Shown piece after piece: positions 1 to 5,523 of a stretch of 26,483 bases of DNA. Below the pieces are notes generated by a model. That model did not search any database. It worked only from the letters and a program-made list of their open reading frames with translations, and was not told where the DNA came from. The DNA comes from an uncultured Collinsella sp. (GTDB lineage: Bacteria > Actinomycetota > Coriobacteriia > Coriobacteriales > Coriobacteriaceae). The translations under genes were made by a program, and so were the position numbers. Where the stretch lies: the NCBI GenBank assembly GCA_902475445.1, contig CABRZN010000014.1, positions 1-26,483 on the forward strand, written 5' to 3'. Every line of letters begins with the position of its first letter. The stretch's first letter is position 1.

Positions 1-729
1 GAACGGCACGCCCGCCTCGCCGGCAACGGCCTTGGCAAGCAGGGTCTTACCGGTACCCGGAGGGCCGACAAGAAGAGCACCGCGCGGCAGCTTGGCGCCG
101 ATTTCCTCGTAGCGCTGCGGCTTCTCCAGAAAGTCGACGACCTCCTTGAGGGACTCCTTGGCCTCTTCCTGGCCGGCGACATCCTTAAAGGTCACGCCCA
201 CGTCCTTGGAGGCGATCACGCGCGCGCCTGACTTGCCCAGTCCACCGCCGCCAAAACCGCCGCCACCAAAGTTCATCGAAGGACCGTCATCGCCCATGGC
301 CTTCTTCATTCGGCGGTTGAGCCACCAGCCGATCAGGAAGAAAATCGCCATGGGAAGAATGAGCGTAAGCAGGTAATAGGTCATCAGACCCGAGTTCTTA
401 TCGGGAACGACCGACTCAAGCGAGGCGCCAGATTCAAGCACGCGATCGGTAAAGCCAGCGTCATTCGGCACACCGGTCGTCTTGTAGGCGATGTTCTCGT
501 CCTCGCCCTTCTTGGTGTAATAAATCGTGTAATCGTCCGTGTTGTACTCGACCTTGTCGACGCTCTTCTTATCGAGCGCTTTGACAAACGTCGAATAATC
601 GGTCTTCGTAATCTGCTGCGTGTGACCGATGTTGGGGAACAGAACGGTCGAGAGCACGAGGTAGACGACGAAGGCGATGAGCACGTAGAGGATCATATTC
701 CGTCTACGTTTGTTGTCATCCATCTCCAT
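1..729 (-). CDS. ftsH: FtsH, membrane ATP-dependent zinc metalloprotease (N-terminal part, cut by window edge)
   Basis: FtsH degrades misfolded membrane proteins and some cytosolic regulators as a membrane-anchored AAA+ hexamer. Only the first ~243 residues lie here. A first membrane segment (ILYVLIAFVVYLVLSTVLF) follows a short basic N-terminus, then an extracytoplasmic domain of about 90 residues, a second membrane segment (YYLLTLILPMAIFFLIGWW), a glycine-rich linker, and the start of the AAA domain with FKDVAGQEEAKE and the Walker A GPPGTGKT just before the edge. The protease domain is outside. The frame is open to base 1. An ATG at 744 is also in frame, but it has no ribosome site, whereas GGAG at 742-739 lies 9 nt before the ATG at 729; I prefer 729. 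It is divergent from the adenosyltransferase gene. Identification is secure, the start less so. Confidence 0.95.
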   Translation of the reverse strand, partial: MEMDDNKRRRNMILYVLIAFVVYLVLSTVLFPNIGHTQQITKTDYSTFVKALDKKSVDKVEYNTDDYTIYYTKKGEDENIAYKTTGVPNDAGFTDRVLESGASLESVVPDKNSGLMTYYLLTLILPMAIFFLIGWWLNRRMKKAMGDDGPSMNFGGGGFGGGGLGKSGARVIASKDVGVTFKDVAGQEEAKESLKEVVDFLEKPQRYEEIGAKLPRGALLVGPPGTGKTLLAKAVAGEAGVPF

Positions 730-733
730 CTGC

Positions 734-761
734 TTGAACTCCATCTACTGGGGTTGATAAT
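734..761 (+). promoter_or_regulatory. Candidate promoter of the adenosyltransferase gene
   Basis: TTGAAC (734-739) and GATAAT (756-761) are separated by 16 nt, giving a plausible housekeeping promoter with a start near 768, about 55 nt before the ATG at 822. It overlaps the start region of the divergent ftsH. Judged by eye only. Confidence 0.4.
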
Positions 762-821
762 GTTTTCTAGAATACCCAACCCGGACGGCGATAAACCGAC
801 GCCGGGCACGAAAGGACAGAG

Positions 822-1307
822 ATGGCATCACTGGAAGTCGGCAAGGTTCAAATCTATACGGGCGACGGCAAGGGCAAGACGACGGCTGCGCTGGGACTCG
901 CGCTGCGCGCCACGGGCTATGGACTTAACGTGCTCATGCTTCAGTTTGCCAAGAAGCTGCACTGCGCCGAACATGATGCGGCGCCGCGCCTGGGGCTGCG
1001 TATTGTGCAGGCCGATCGCGACACGCCCGAGGCTTGCGCCGCGCAGATCATGGAGCTTGCACGTGAGCAGATTAGCGAGGTTGACGTGCTCATTCTGGAC
1101 GAACTCGGCGAAGCGATGCGTCGCGGCTTTGTGACACGCGAGGATATCGAAGCACTGATTGCGATAAAGCCCGCCACCACGGAGCTCGTACTCACCGGCC
1201 GTGGCTTGCTGCCCCTCGCCGACCTTGCCGACCTAGTAACCGAAATGCGCCCCGTCAAACACTACTTCGACGAAGGCCTCCTAGCCCGCCAAGGCATCGA
1301 ATACTAG
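822..1307 (+). CDS. cobO: Cob(I)yrinic acid a,c-diamide adenosyltransferase (CobO/BtuR family)
   Basis: This cytosolic enzyme transfers the 5'-deoxyadenosyl group of ATP to the cobalt of reduced corrinoids to make adenosylcobalamin or its precursor. The 161-residue protein is a little shorter than typical CobA/CobO (about 175-200). It begins with the P-loop IYTGDGKGKTTAALG (about residues 11-25), has ILDELGEA as the Walker B region, and ends with the family signature PVKHYFDEGLLARQGIEY. AAAGGA upstream supports the ATG at 822. It stands alone, divergent from ftsH, with no other cobalamin genes in the window, so it may serve salvage of imported corrinoids rather than de novo synthesis (inference). 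The first repeat of the RAYT region begins within its last codons (1304). Confidence 0.9.
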   Translation: MASLEVGKVQIYTGDGKGKTTAALGLALRATGYGLNVLMLQFAKKLHCAEHDAAPRLGLRIVQADRDTPEACAAQIMELAREQISEVDVLILDELGEAMRRGFVTREDIEALIAIKPATTELVLTGRGLLPLADLADLVTEMRPVKHYFDEGLLARQGIEY

Positions 1308-1378
1308 TCATTGGGGACGTTCTTAAACGACTAGTCATTGGGGACGTTCTTGAATGTCTAGTCGTTGGGGACACTCTT
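1304..1378 (+). repeat. Three tandem copies of a RAYT-associated GGGGAC repeat
   Basis: Three near-identical 21-nt units lie at 1304-1324, 1331-1351 and 1358-1378, each starting CTAGTC and containing TTGGGGAC followed by GTTCTT or ACTCTT. Spacers are 6 nt. The same unit occurs inverted on the other side of the transposase (2306-2326, and 2333-2342 continuing at 3755 after the IS110 insertion). The first unit overlaps the adenosyltransferase stop codon. These are probably the repeats handled by the neighbouring Y1 transposase. Confidence 0.8.
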
Positions 1379-1404
1379 TCTTGGGAAAGAGCATAATTAG
1401 GGCC

Positions 1405-2175
1405 CTAAAACTCACGCCAACCCGACGTGCCATTCGCAACCGTTGCGCGGCCAAGACCAACCGCCCTTACAATTTGATTAACCGTAAGGCCTGATTTCCG
1501 CATTTTACAAAGAATCGGCCTACGCTCGGCTGGAGTCATCGCCTTAATGTCGGAAAGAGAAACAGGCAAAGCAATCTCCTTCGCGATTTTGAGCACCTCA
1601 TCGTCGAGAACACGAGGACGGGGCTCGGCATCATAAGGCGCGCTCTCTAGTCGCTCATCAAGATAATGCCGATATTCGAGCGATCCGCCCACGAGGTCCA
1701 GCACAATGCCAGGATCGCAAAACCCAAACCCATCATAACCATACGCATATGCTCGATAGCTGGACCAGCGATAATTATCGACAGCCGAAACACCCGCCTT
1801 AACGGGATTCATATGGATGTAATCAGCGAGCGCAATTGCCTGGATATCGTTCTCAACTGGAATGTTCTTAAACCGATCCTGAAACAAATGCCCGACACGA
1901 TCGGTTTTGCGATTGAAATACTTAGCATACGAGGTAAGGATGCCGCTCATGCAAGATGATATTCTTCCGTTAGGGTCATCAACCATGACATGAAAATGGT
2001 TCGACATGAGGCACCACGCAGTAACGCCGATACCATTCCCAACAAGCTTATCCTCAAACAGCGTGAGCATCCGATAGCGATCCTCATCGTCTTCGAAGAT
2101 GCAGATGCCGCCATTACCACGCGCGATTATATGGTTATAGCCTGTTAACGAAACGACTCTACCCGTTCTTGGCAT
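1405..2175 (-). CDS. REP-associated tyrosine transposase (RAYT, Y1/IS200-like)
   Basis: RAYTs are single-strand HUH nucleases related to IS200/IS605 TnpA that act on short palindromic repeats and are usually domesticated. The 256-residue protein has HIIARG (about 15-20), the HUH motif in CLMSNHFHVMVDD (His60, His62), the candidate nucleophile region SYAKYFNRK (Tyr83 or Tyr86), then the family stretch GHLFQDRFK, DYIHMNPVKAG and WSSYRAY. A C-terminal helix-turn-helix-like segment (about 220-250, IVRAVGLGRATV) is common in this family. The start ATG is at 2175. The gene sits between inverted clusters of GGGGAC repeats (1304-1378 and 2306-2342/3755-3765), the arrangement expected for a RAYT with its repeats. 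It appears intact. Identification is firm; present activity is unknown. Confidence 0.9.
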   Translation of the reverse strand: MPRTGRVVSLTGYNHIIARGNGGICIFEDDEDRYRMLTLFEDKLVGNGIGVTAWCLMSNHFHVMVDDPNGRISSCMSGILTSYAKYFNRKTDRVGHLFQDRFKNIPVENDIQAIALADYIHMNPVKAGVSAVDNYRWSSYRAYAYGYDGFGFCDPGIVLDLVGGSLEYRHYLDERLESAPYDAEPRPRVLDDEVLKIAKEIALPVSLSDIKAMTPAERRPILCKMRKSGLTVNQIVRAVGLGRATVANGTSGWREF

Positions 2176-2305
2176 ATCGCCCTCCCATCACAAACCCACC
2201 GGGCAACATCTGATAGGCGCGGACGATCCAATTTGCTAAGCCCATGCTGACAGTTTACAAGGGCATACAAGACAACCTGGATGAAAACCAGAAAATCGTA
2301 GCGCA

Positions 2306-2342
2306 AAGAGTGTCCCCAACGACTAGTCGTTTAAGAACGTCC
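2306..2342 (-). repeat. Right-hand RAYT repeats, the outer one interrupted by the IS110 element
   Basis: One complete inverted unit lies at 2306-2326, and the first half of a second (AAGAACGTCC, 2333-2342) stops at the left end of the IS110-family element. The second half (CCCAACGACTA, 3755-3765) resumes at the right end. The spacing and the AAACGA spacer mirror the left-hand cluster. Confidence 0.8.
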
Positions 2343-2356
2343 ATTACAGTCGAAAT

Positions 2357-2560
2357 TGTCAGCCCGGGCCCGTCTCGGGCTACGATTGAGGCGCGCCCAG
2401 AACGGGCCGCCGACCGGGCGCCCGCGCACGGCCGAACGTCCCTGCCCCCGAGAGGGCCTGTTGGGTGCTGCCGGCGCGGGACGCGCCGCCCCCGACGGCT
2501 GATAGGAAAGTGCCGGGCAGGTGCCGCGGCTGGTAATGTGAGTGCCGAGGGGGAGGCCAT
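2357..2560 (+). ncRNA. Candidate IS110 bridge RNA (target-binding and donor-binding loops)
   Basis: Hand folding gives a 5' hairpin (2361-2366 with 2376-2381) and two larger hairpins with internal loops. Target loop: outer stem 2421-2432 with 2470-2480, inner stem 2444-2447 with 2454-2457; GAACGTCC (2434-2441) equals the left flank (2335-2342), and GTTGGG (2460-2465) is the reverse complement of the right flank CCCAAC (3755-3760). Donor loop: outer stem 2489-2499 with 2544-2553, inner stem 2512-2518 with 2523-2530; ATAGGAA (2502-2508) equals the element's right end (3746-3752), and GTAATG (2533-2538) is the reverse complement of the left end CATTAC (2342-2347). This is the organisation published for IS621 bridge RNA. 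The RNA ends are inferred. Confidence 0.8.
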
Positions 2561-2591
2561 CCGGTCGAACGACTACCGGAAGGATACCACC

Positions 2592-3725
2592 GTGAAAGCG
2601 CCATCGACCAGGCCCGCGGCCGTGCTCGGCCTAGACGTCGGCAAGTCATCGCACTGGGCCTGCCTGATCGACCGCGACGGGGAGGTGCTGTCCAGCGCCC
2701 CCGTCCGCAACAGGGAGGCCGAGCTCGACGCGCTGTTCGCCTCCGCGCCCGCCGGCACGCTCGTCGTCGTCGACCAGTTCCGCAACATAGGGTCCCTCGC
2801 CGTGAGGCGGGCCCGCGCCGCGGGTCTGGGGGTCGCCCACCTGCCCGGCCTCGCCGCCAGCCGCGCCGCCGGCCTGTTCGCCGGCGAGGCCAAGACCGAC
2901 GAGCGCGACGCCGCGGTGATCGCGCGGACCGCCCTGGGCGTGCCGGACTCCCTGTCGGGGGTCCCGGGCCGCGGCGAGGCCCTCGAGGCCGCCCGCGCCC
3001 TCTCGTCGCAGCGCGACCACGTCGTCGCCTGCGCGACCAGGGACAAGAACCGCCTGCGCGCCGTGCTGCTCGAGTCCTGCCCGGCCCTCGAGGCCGCCGT
3101 CGACCTGTCGGACCGCCGGTGGCCGGAGCTGCTCGCCGGGTTCGGCGGGGCGTGGGGGATCGCCCGCTCGGGGGCCGAGGGGCCGCAGGCCGAGGCCGCC
3201 GGGGAGGCCGCGGCCGCCTCCACCGCGCCCCCGCCGGCGCTCGTCGAGGCCGAGAACAGGCAGGTCAGGTTCCTGGCCGCCCGGATATCGGAGGCCCTCG
3301 ACGAGGCCGGGGCCCTCGAGGCCGAGACGGCGGCGCTGCTCGAGGGCGACGAGACCTACGCGTGCCTGCTCACCGTGCCCGGCATCGGCCCGAGGACCGC
3401 GGCGCAGCTCGCGGTGTCGGTCGACATCGGGAGGTTCCCGGACCACGACCACCTGGCCTCGTACTGCGGCATAGCCCCGAGGGTGAGGAGCTCCGGAACG
3501 TCGGTGAGGTCGGTCAGGGCGTCCAGGCGCGGCGACGCGAGGCTCAAGTCCCTGCTGATCTTCTCGTGCAACAGCCTGGTGAGGTCCTCGGGGCGCTACG
3601 GCGAGTACTACCGGGCCTGCAGGGCGCGGGGCATGGGGCACGGGCGGGCGCTCAAGGCCGTCGCGAGGAAGCGGCTCAGGGCGATATACGCCGTGATGCG
3701 CGACCGGGTGCCCTACCGGGAGTAG
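2592..3725 (+). CDS. IS110-family transposase (DEDD/serine recombinase)
   Basis: The enzyme catalyses bridge-RNA-guided excision and insertion of the element through a RuvC-like DEDD domain and a second domain with a catalytic serine. The 377-residue protein has LDVGK (Asp15), VVVDQ (Asp61, where many relatives have Glu) and KTDERD (Asp103, Asp106) as the acidic set. It then has a helix-hairpin-helix-like VPGIGPRTAAQL and the Transposase_20 segment YCGIAPRVRSSGTS (about 291-304), which supplies serine candidates. A GTG start at 2592 is chosen because GGAAGGA (2578-2584) lies 7 nt upstream; the longer open frame from 2244 runs through the structured leader and the left end and is not coding. 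The reading frame is intact, so the element may be active. Confidence 0.93.
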   Translation: MKAPSTRPAAVLGLDVGKSSHWACLIDRDGEVLSSAPVRNREAELDALFASAPAGTLVVVDQFRNIGSLAVRRARAAGLGVAHLPGLAASRAAGLFAGEAKTDERDAAVIARTALGVPDSLSGVPGRGEALEAARALSSQRDHVVACATRDKNRLRAVLLESCPALEAAVDLSDRRWPELLAGFGGAWGIARSGAEGPQAEAAGEAAAASTAPPPALVEAENRQVRFLAARISEALDEAGALEAETAALLEGDETYACLLTVPGIGPRTAAQLAVSVDIGRFPDHDHLASYCGIAPRVRSSGTSVRSVRASRRGDARLKSLLIFSCNSLVRSSGRYGEYYRACRARGMGHGRALKAVARKRLRAIYAVMRDRVPYRE

Positions 3726-3734
3726 CCCCGACGG

Positions 3735-3740
3735 TTGACA
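3735..3740 (+). promoter_or_regulatory. Outward -35 box at the IS110 right end (junction promoter half)
   Basis: TTGACA, a perfect -35, lies 14 nt inside the right boundary. In a circular intermediate it would sit 17-18 nt upstream of TACAGT (2345-2350) at the left end, forming a promoter that starts near 2357, exactly before the first hairpin of the candidate bridge RNA. As inserted, the left half has no equivalent -35 upstream. Confidence 0.65.
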
Positions 3741-3771
3741 AAACTATAGGAACACCCAACGACTACATAGC

Positions 3772-3839
3772 ATGAGAGTGGATAATCTCCCGGTTTGAGC
3801 CTGCATTCAAGCTCAAAGTGGGAGATTATCCACTCTCAT
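3772..3839. repeat. 68-nt hairpin with perfect 20-bp arms
   Basis: Bases 3772-3791 and 3820-3839 are perfect inverted repeats. Inside, after a 2-nt mismatch, TTTGAGC (3794-3800) pairs with GCTCAAA (3811-3817), leaving a 10-nt loop. It lies 40 nt beyond the pdxT stop codon. No run of T follows on either strand, so it is not a classical terminator; it could be a REP-like mobile palindrome or an RNA processing hairpin at the end of the pdxST transcript. Confidence 0.8.
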
Positions 3840-3879
3840 TTGTTGCGTGTCCGAAAATCCACGCTCGTTTCTACTCTGC

Positions 3880-4467
3880 CTACATTTGGAGGAAGAACTC
3901 GTGGAGGCGGACGTCGTCGTCGAGTTCGGGGTGGAAGGTTACGCCGAGCTGGTTGTCTTGGCGGGCGGCGACGATGCGGCCATCGACTTCGGCCAGGGCC
4001 TCGGCATCGCCGTGCACCTCAACGATGCGGGGCGCGCGGATAAACGTCAGCGGCACTTCACCGTCGATGCCGGCTACCTGCCCCTTGGTTCGAAAGCTGC
4101 CGAGCTGCCTGCCGTAGGCATTGCGCTCGACGAGCACATCCATGGTTGCCAGGCGCGGCGTCCTCTTATCGTCGTGGGCGGCAAGGTCGCGCGCCAGCAG
4201 AATCAAGCCGGCGCAGGTGCCCAGGACGGGCATGCCTTCAGCGATACGGGCACGAAGCTCCTCGAGCATGCCGAGCTCGGCAAGCAGCTTCCCTTGAACG
4301 GTGGACTCGCCGCCGGGAAGTACCAGACGGTCAAAGTCCTGCTTCAAATCAGCCGCCTGCCTCAGCTCAATACAGTGTGCGCCAAGCCCGGATAGTCTTG
4401 CCTCGTGCTCGGCAAAAGCGCCTTGGACCGCCAGCACGGCGACCGTTTGGTCTGCATAATCGCTCAT
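3880..4467 (-). CDS. pdxT: PdxT, glutaminase subunit of PLP synthase
   Basis: PdxT hydrolyses glutamine and channels ammonia to PdxS for pyridoxal 5'-phosphate synthesis. The 195-residue protein is of normal family length and has VLAVQGAFAEH near the N-terminus, LVLPGGEST (about 48-56), the nucleophile elbow GTCAGL (Cys85) and the triad end FHPEL (His179, Glu181), so the catalytic triad is complete. It starts 20 nt after the pdxS stop, with AAAGGA 8 nt before the ATG, so the two genes form one operon. No U-rich terminator follows; the hairpin at 3772-3839 is the first structure downstream. Confidence 0.96.
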   Translation of the reverse strand: MSDYADQTVAVLAVQGAFAEHEARLSGLGAHCIELRQAADLKQDFDRLVLPGGESTVQGKLLAELGMLEELRARIAEGMPVLGTCAGLILLARDLAAHDDKRTPRLATMDVLVERNAYGRQLGSFRTKGQVAGIDGEVPLTFIRAPRIVEVHGDAEALAEVDGRIVAARQDNQLGVTFHPELDDDVRLHEFFLQM

Positions 4468-4487
4468 GTGCGATCCTTTCTGCCGGA

Positions 4488-5378
4488 CTAGCGTCCGCGC
4501 TCCTCCATGATGATTTCGATCTCGTCGGCGTTGATGCCCACCATGGCCTCGCCCAGGTCCTCCGAAAGCTCTGCGATGAGCTTGGCATCGGTGAAGTTTG
4601 CCACGGCCTTGACGATGGCGGCGGCGCGCTTGGCGGGGTCGCCGCTCTTAAAGATGCCCGAGCCGACAAAGACGCCCTCGGCGCCCAGTTGCATCATCAG
4701 CGCGGCGTCGGCAGGGGTCGCTACGCCGCCGGCGGCAAAGTTCACAACGGGAAGCTTGCCCGTGGCATGGACCTCGCGCACCAGCTCGACCGGAACCTGC
4801 AGTTGCTTGGCTGCCTCAAAGAGCTCATCATCGCGCAGGGCAACAACGTCACGGATCTGCTTTTGGATCTTGCGCATGTGACGCACGGCCTGAACGACGT
4901 CGCCCGTACCCGGCTCACCCTTGGTGCGAATCATAGTGGCGCCCTCGGCAACACGGCGCAGCGCCTCGCCCAGATCGCGGGCGCCGCAGACAAATGGCAC
5001 GTCAAACTGGGTCTTGTCGATGTGATAGACGTCATCGGCAGGGGAGAGAACCTCGGACTCGTCGATGTAATCGATCTCGATAGCCTGCAGGACCTGCGCC
5101 TCGACAATGTGACCGATGCGGCACTTGGCCATAACAGGGATGGAGACGGCCTCTTGGATGCCCTTGATCATCTTGGGGTCGCTCATGCGCGAGACGCCGC
5201 CTGCGGCACGGATGTCGGCCGGGATGCGCTCGAGTGCCATGACGGCGCAGGCGCCTGCCTCCTCGGCGATGCGTGCCTGCTCGGGCGTGGTGACGTCCAT
5301 GATGACGCCGCCCTTGAGCATCTGCGCGAGTTCGCGATTGAGTTTGACGCGATCGGCCTTGCTGGTCTGTTCTGCCAT
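4488..5378 (-). CDS. pdxS: PdxS, PLP synthase lyase subunit
   Basis: PdxS condenses ribose 5-phosphate, glyceraldehyde 3-phosphate and ammonia into pyridoxal 5'-phosphate as a dodecamer of TIM barrels decorated with PdxT. From the ATG at 5378 it has 296 residues. It shows VIMDVTTPEQA (Asp28), MAKCRIGH (Lys85, first Schiff-base lysine), DESEVLSPAD, and the phosphate loop RTKGEPGTGD (Lys153, the second lysine), and later NFAAGGVATPADAALMMQLGAEGVFVGSGIFKS. An in-frame ATG at 5420 would add 14 residues, but GGGAG lies 6 nt before 5378, and MAEQ begins like other PdxS proteins. It leads the pdxST operon and is divergent from pdxR. Confidence 0.97.
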   Translation of the reverse strand: MAEQTSKADRVKLNRELAQMLKGGVIMDVTTPEQARIAEEAGACAVMALERIPADIRAAGGVSRMSDPKMIKGIQEAVSIPVMAKCRIGHIVEAQVLQAIEIDYIDESEVLSPADDVYHIDKTQFDVPFVCGARDLGEALRRVAEGATMIRTKGEPGTGDVVQAVRHMRKIQKQIRDVVALRDDELFEAAKQLQVPVELVREVHATGKLPVVNFAAGGVATPADAALMMQLGAEGVFVGSGIFKSGDPAKRAAAIVKAVANFTDAKLIAELSEDLGEAMVGINADEIEIIMEERGR

Positions 5379-5443
5379 GGTTGCTCCCTTGGTTGGCATG
5401 TGCATTGCTTGACGGAACATCCTATCGGGGAGCTGGGTATGGC

Positions 5444-5472
5444 AAAATACTCAGTTTTCGAGATAATAATAA
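5444..5472 (-). promoter_or_regulatory. Candidate pdxST promoter
   Basis: On the minus strand TATTTT (5449-5444) is preceded by a 17-nt spacer and TTATTA (5472-5467). The -35 is weak, as expected for an activator-dependent promoter, and it abuts one of the two direct repeats proposed as PdxR sites. Confidence 0.35.
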
Positions 5473-5512
5473 GGTCAGCCTAATACCAGATTGAACAGCT
5501 CGATAAGGTCAG
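5469..5512 (+). promoter_or_regulatory. Candidate PdxR operator: direct repeats ATAAGGTCAG
   Basis: ATAAGGTCAG occurs at 5469-5478 and again at 5503-5512, 34 bp apart (about three helical turns), in the 145-bp pdxS-pdxR intergenic region. MocR-type PdxR proteins of other actinobacteria and firmicutes bind spaced direct repeats in this position. The first copy overlaps the proposed pdxS -35 and the second lies just before the pdxR start, fitting activation of pdxST and self-repression. Confidence 0.5.
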
Positions 5513-5523
5513 GTGGCAAACTC

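Larger units (their letters stand above)
2343..3754 (+). mobile_element. IS110-family insertion sequence inserted in a RAYT repeat
   Basis: The boundaries come from the interrupted repeat: GAACGTCC before the element and CCCAACGACTA after it together rebuild another copy of the GGGGAC unit. The exact junction is uncertain by 1-2 nt because both flanks end in runs of C, one or two of which would be the shared core. There are no terminal inverted repeats and no long target duplication, as expected for IS110. The element has a 249-nt leader (candidate bridge RNA), one transposase gene and a 29-nt right end. Its GC content is clearly higher than that of flanking host genes, suggesting arrival from a higher-GC relative. 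Confidence 0.85.

Noticed and set aside
1304..1378. Tandem repeats as a CRISPR array
   Set aside because: Spacers are only 6 nt and partly identical; no cas genes. They belong to the RAYT.
2244..2591. N-terminal extension of the IS110 transposase frame
   Set aside because: It runs through host flank, the element boundary and the structured leader; a good ribosome site and GTG at 2592 mark the real start.
2646..3641. 331-codon open frame antisense to the IS110 transposase
   Set aside because: High GC makes stop-free antisense frames; glycine/arginine/proline-rich with no motif, whereas the plus strand encodes a clear transposase.
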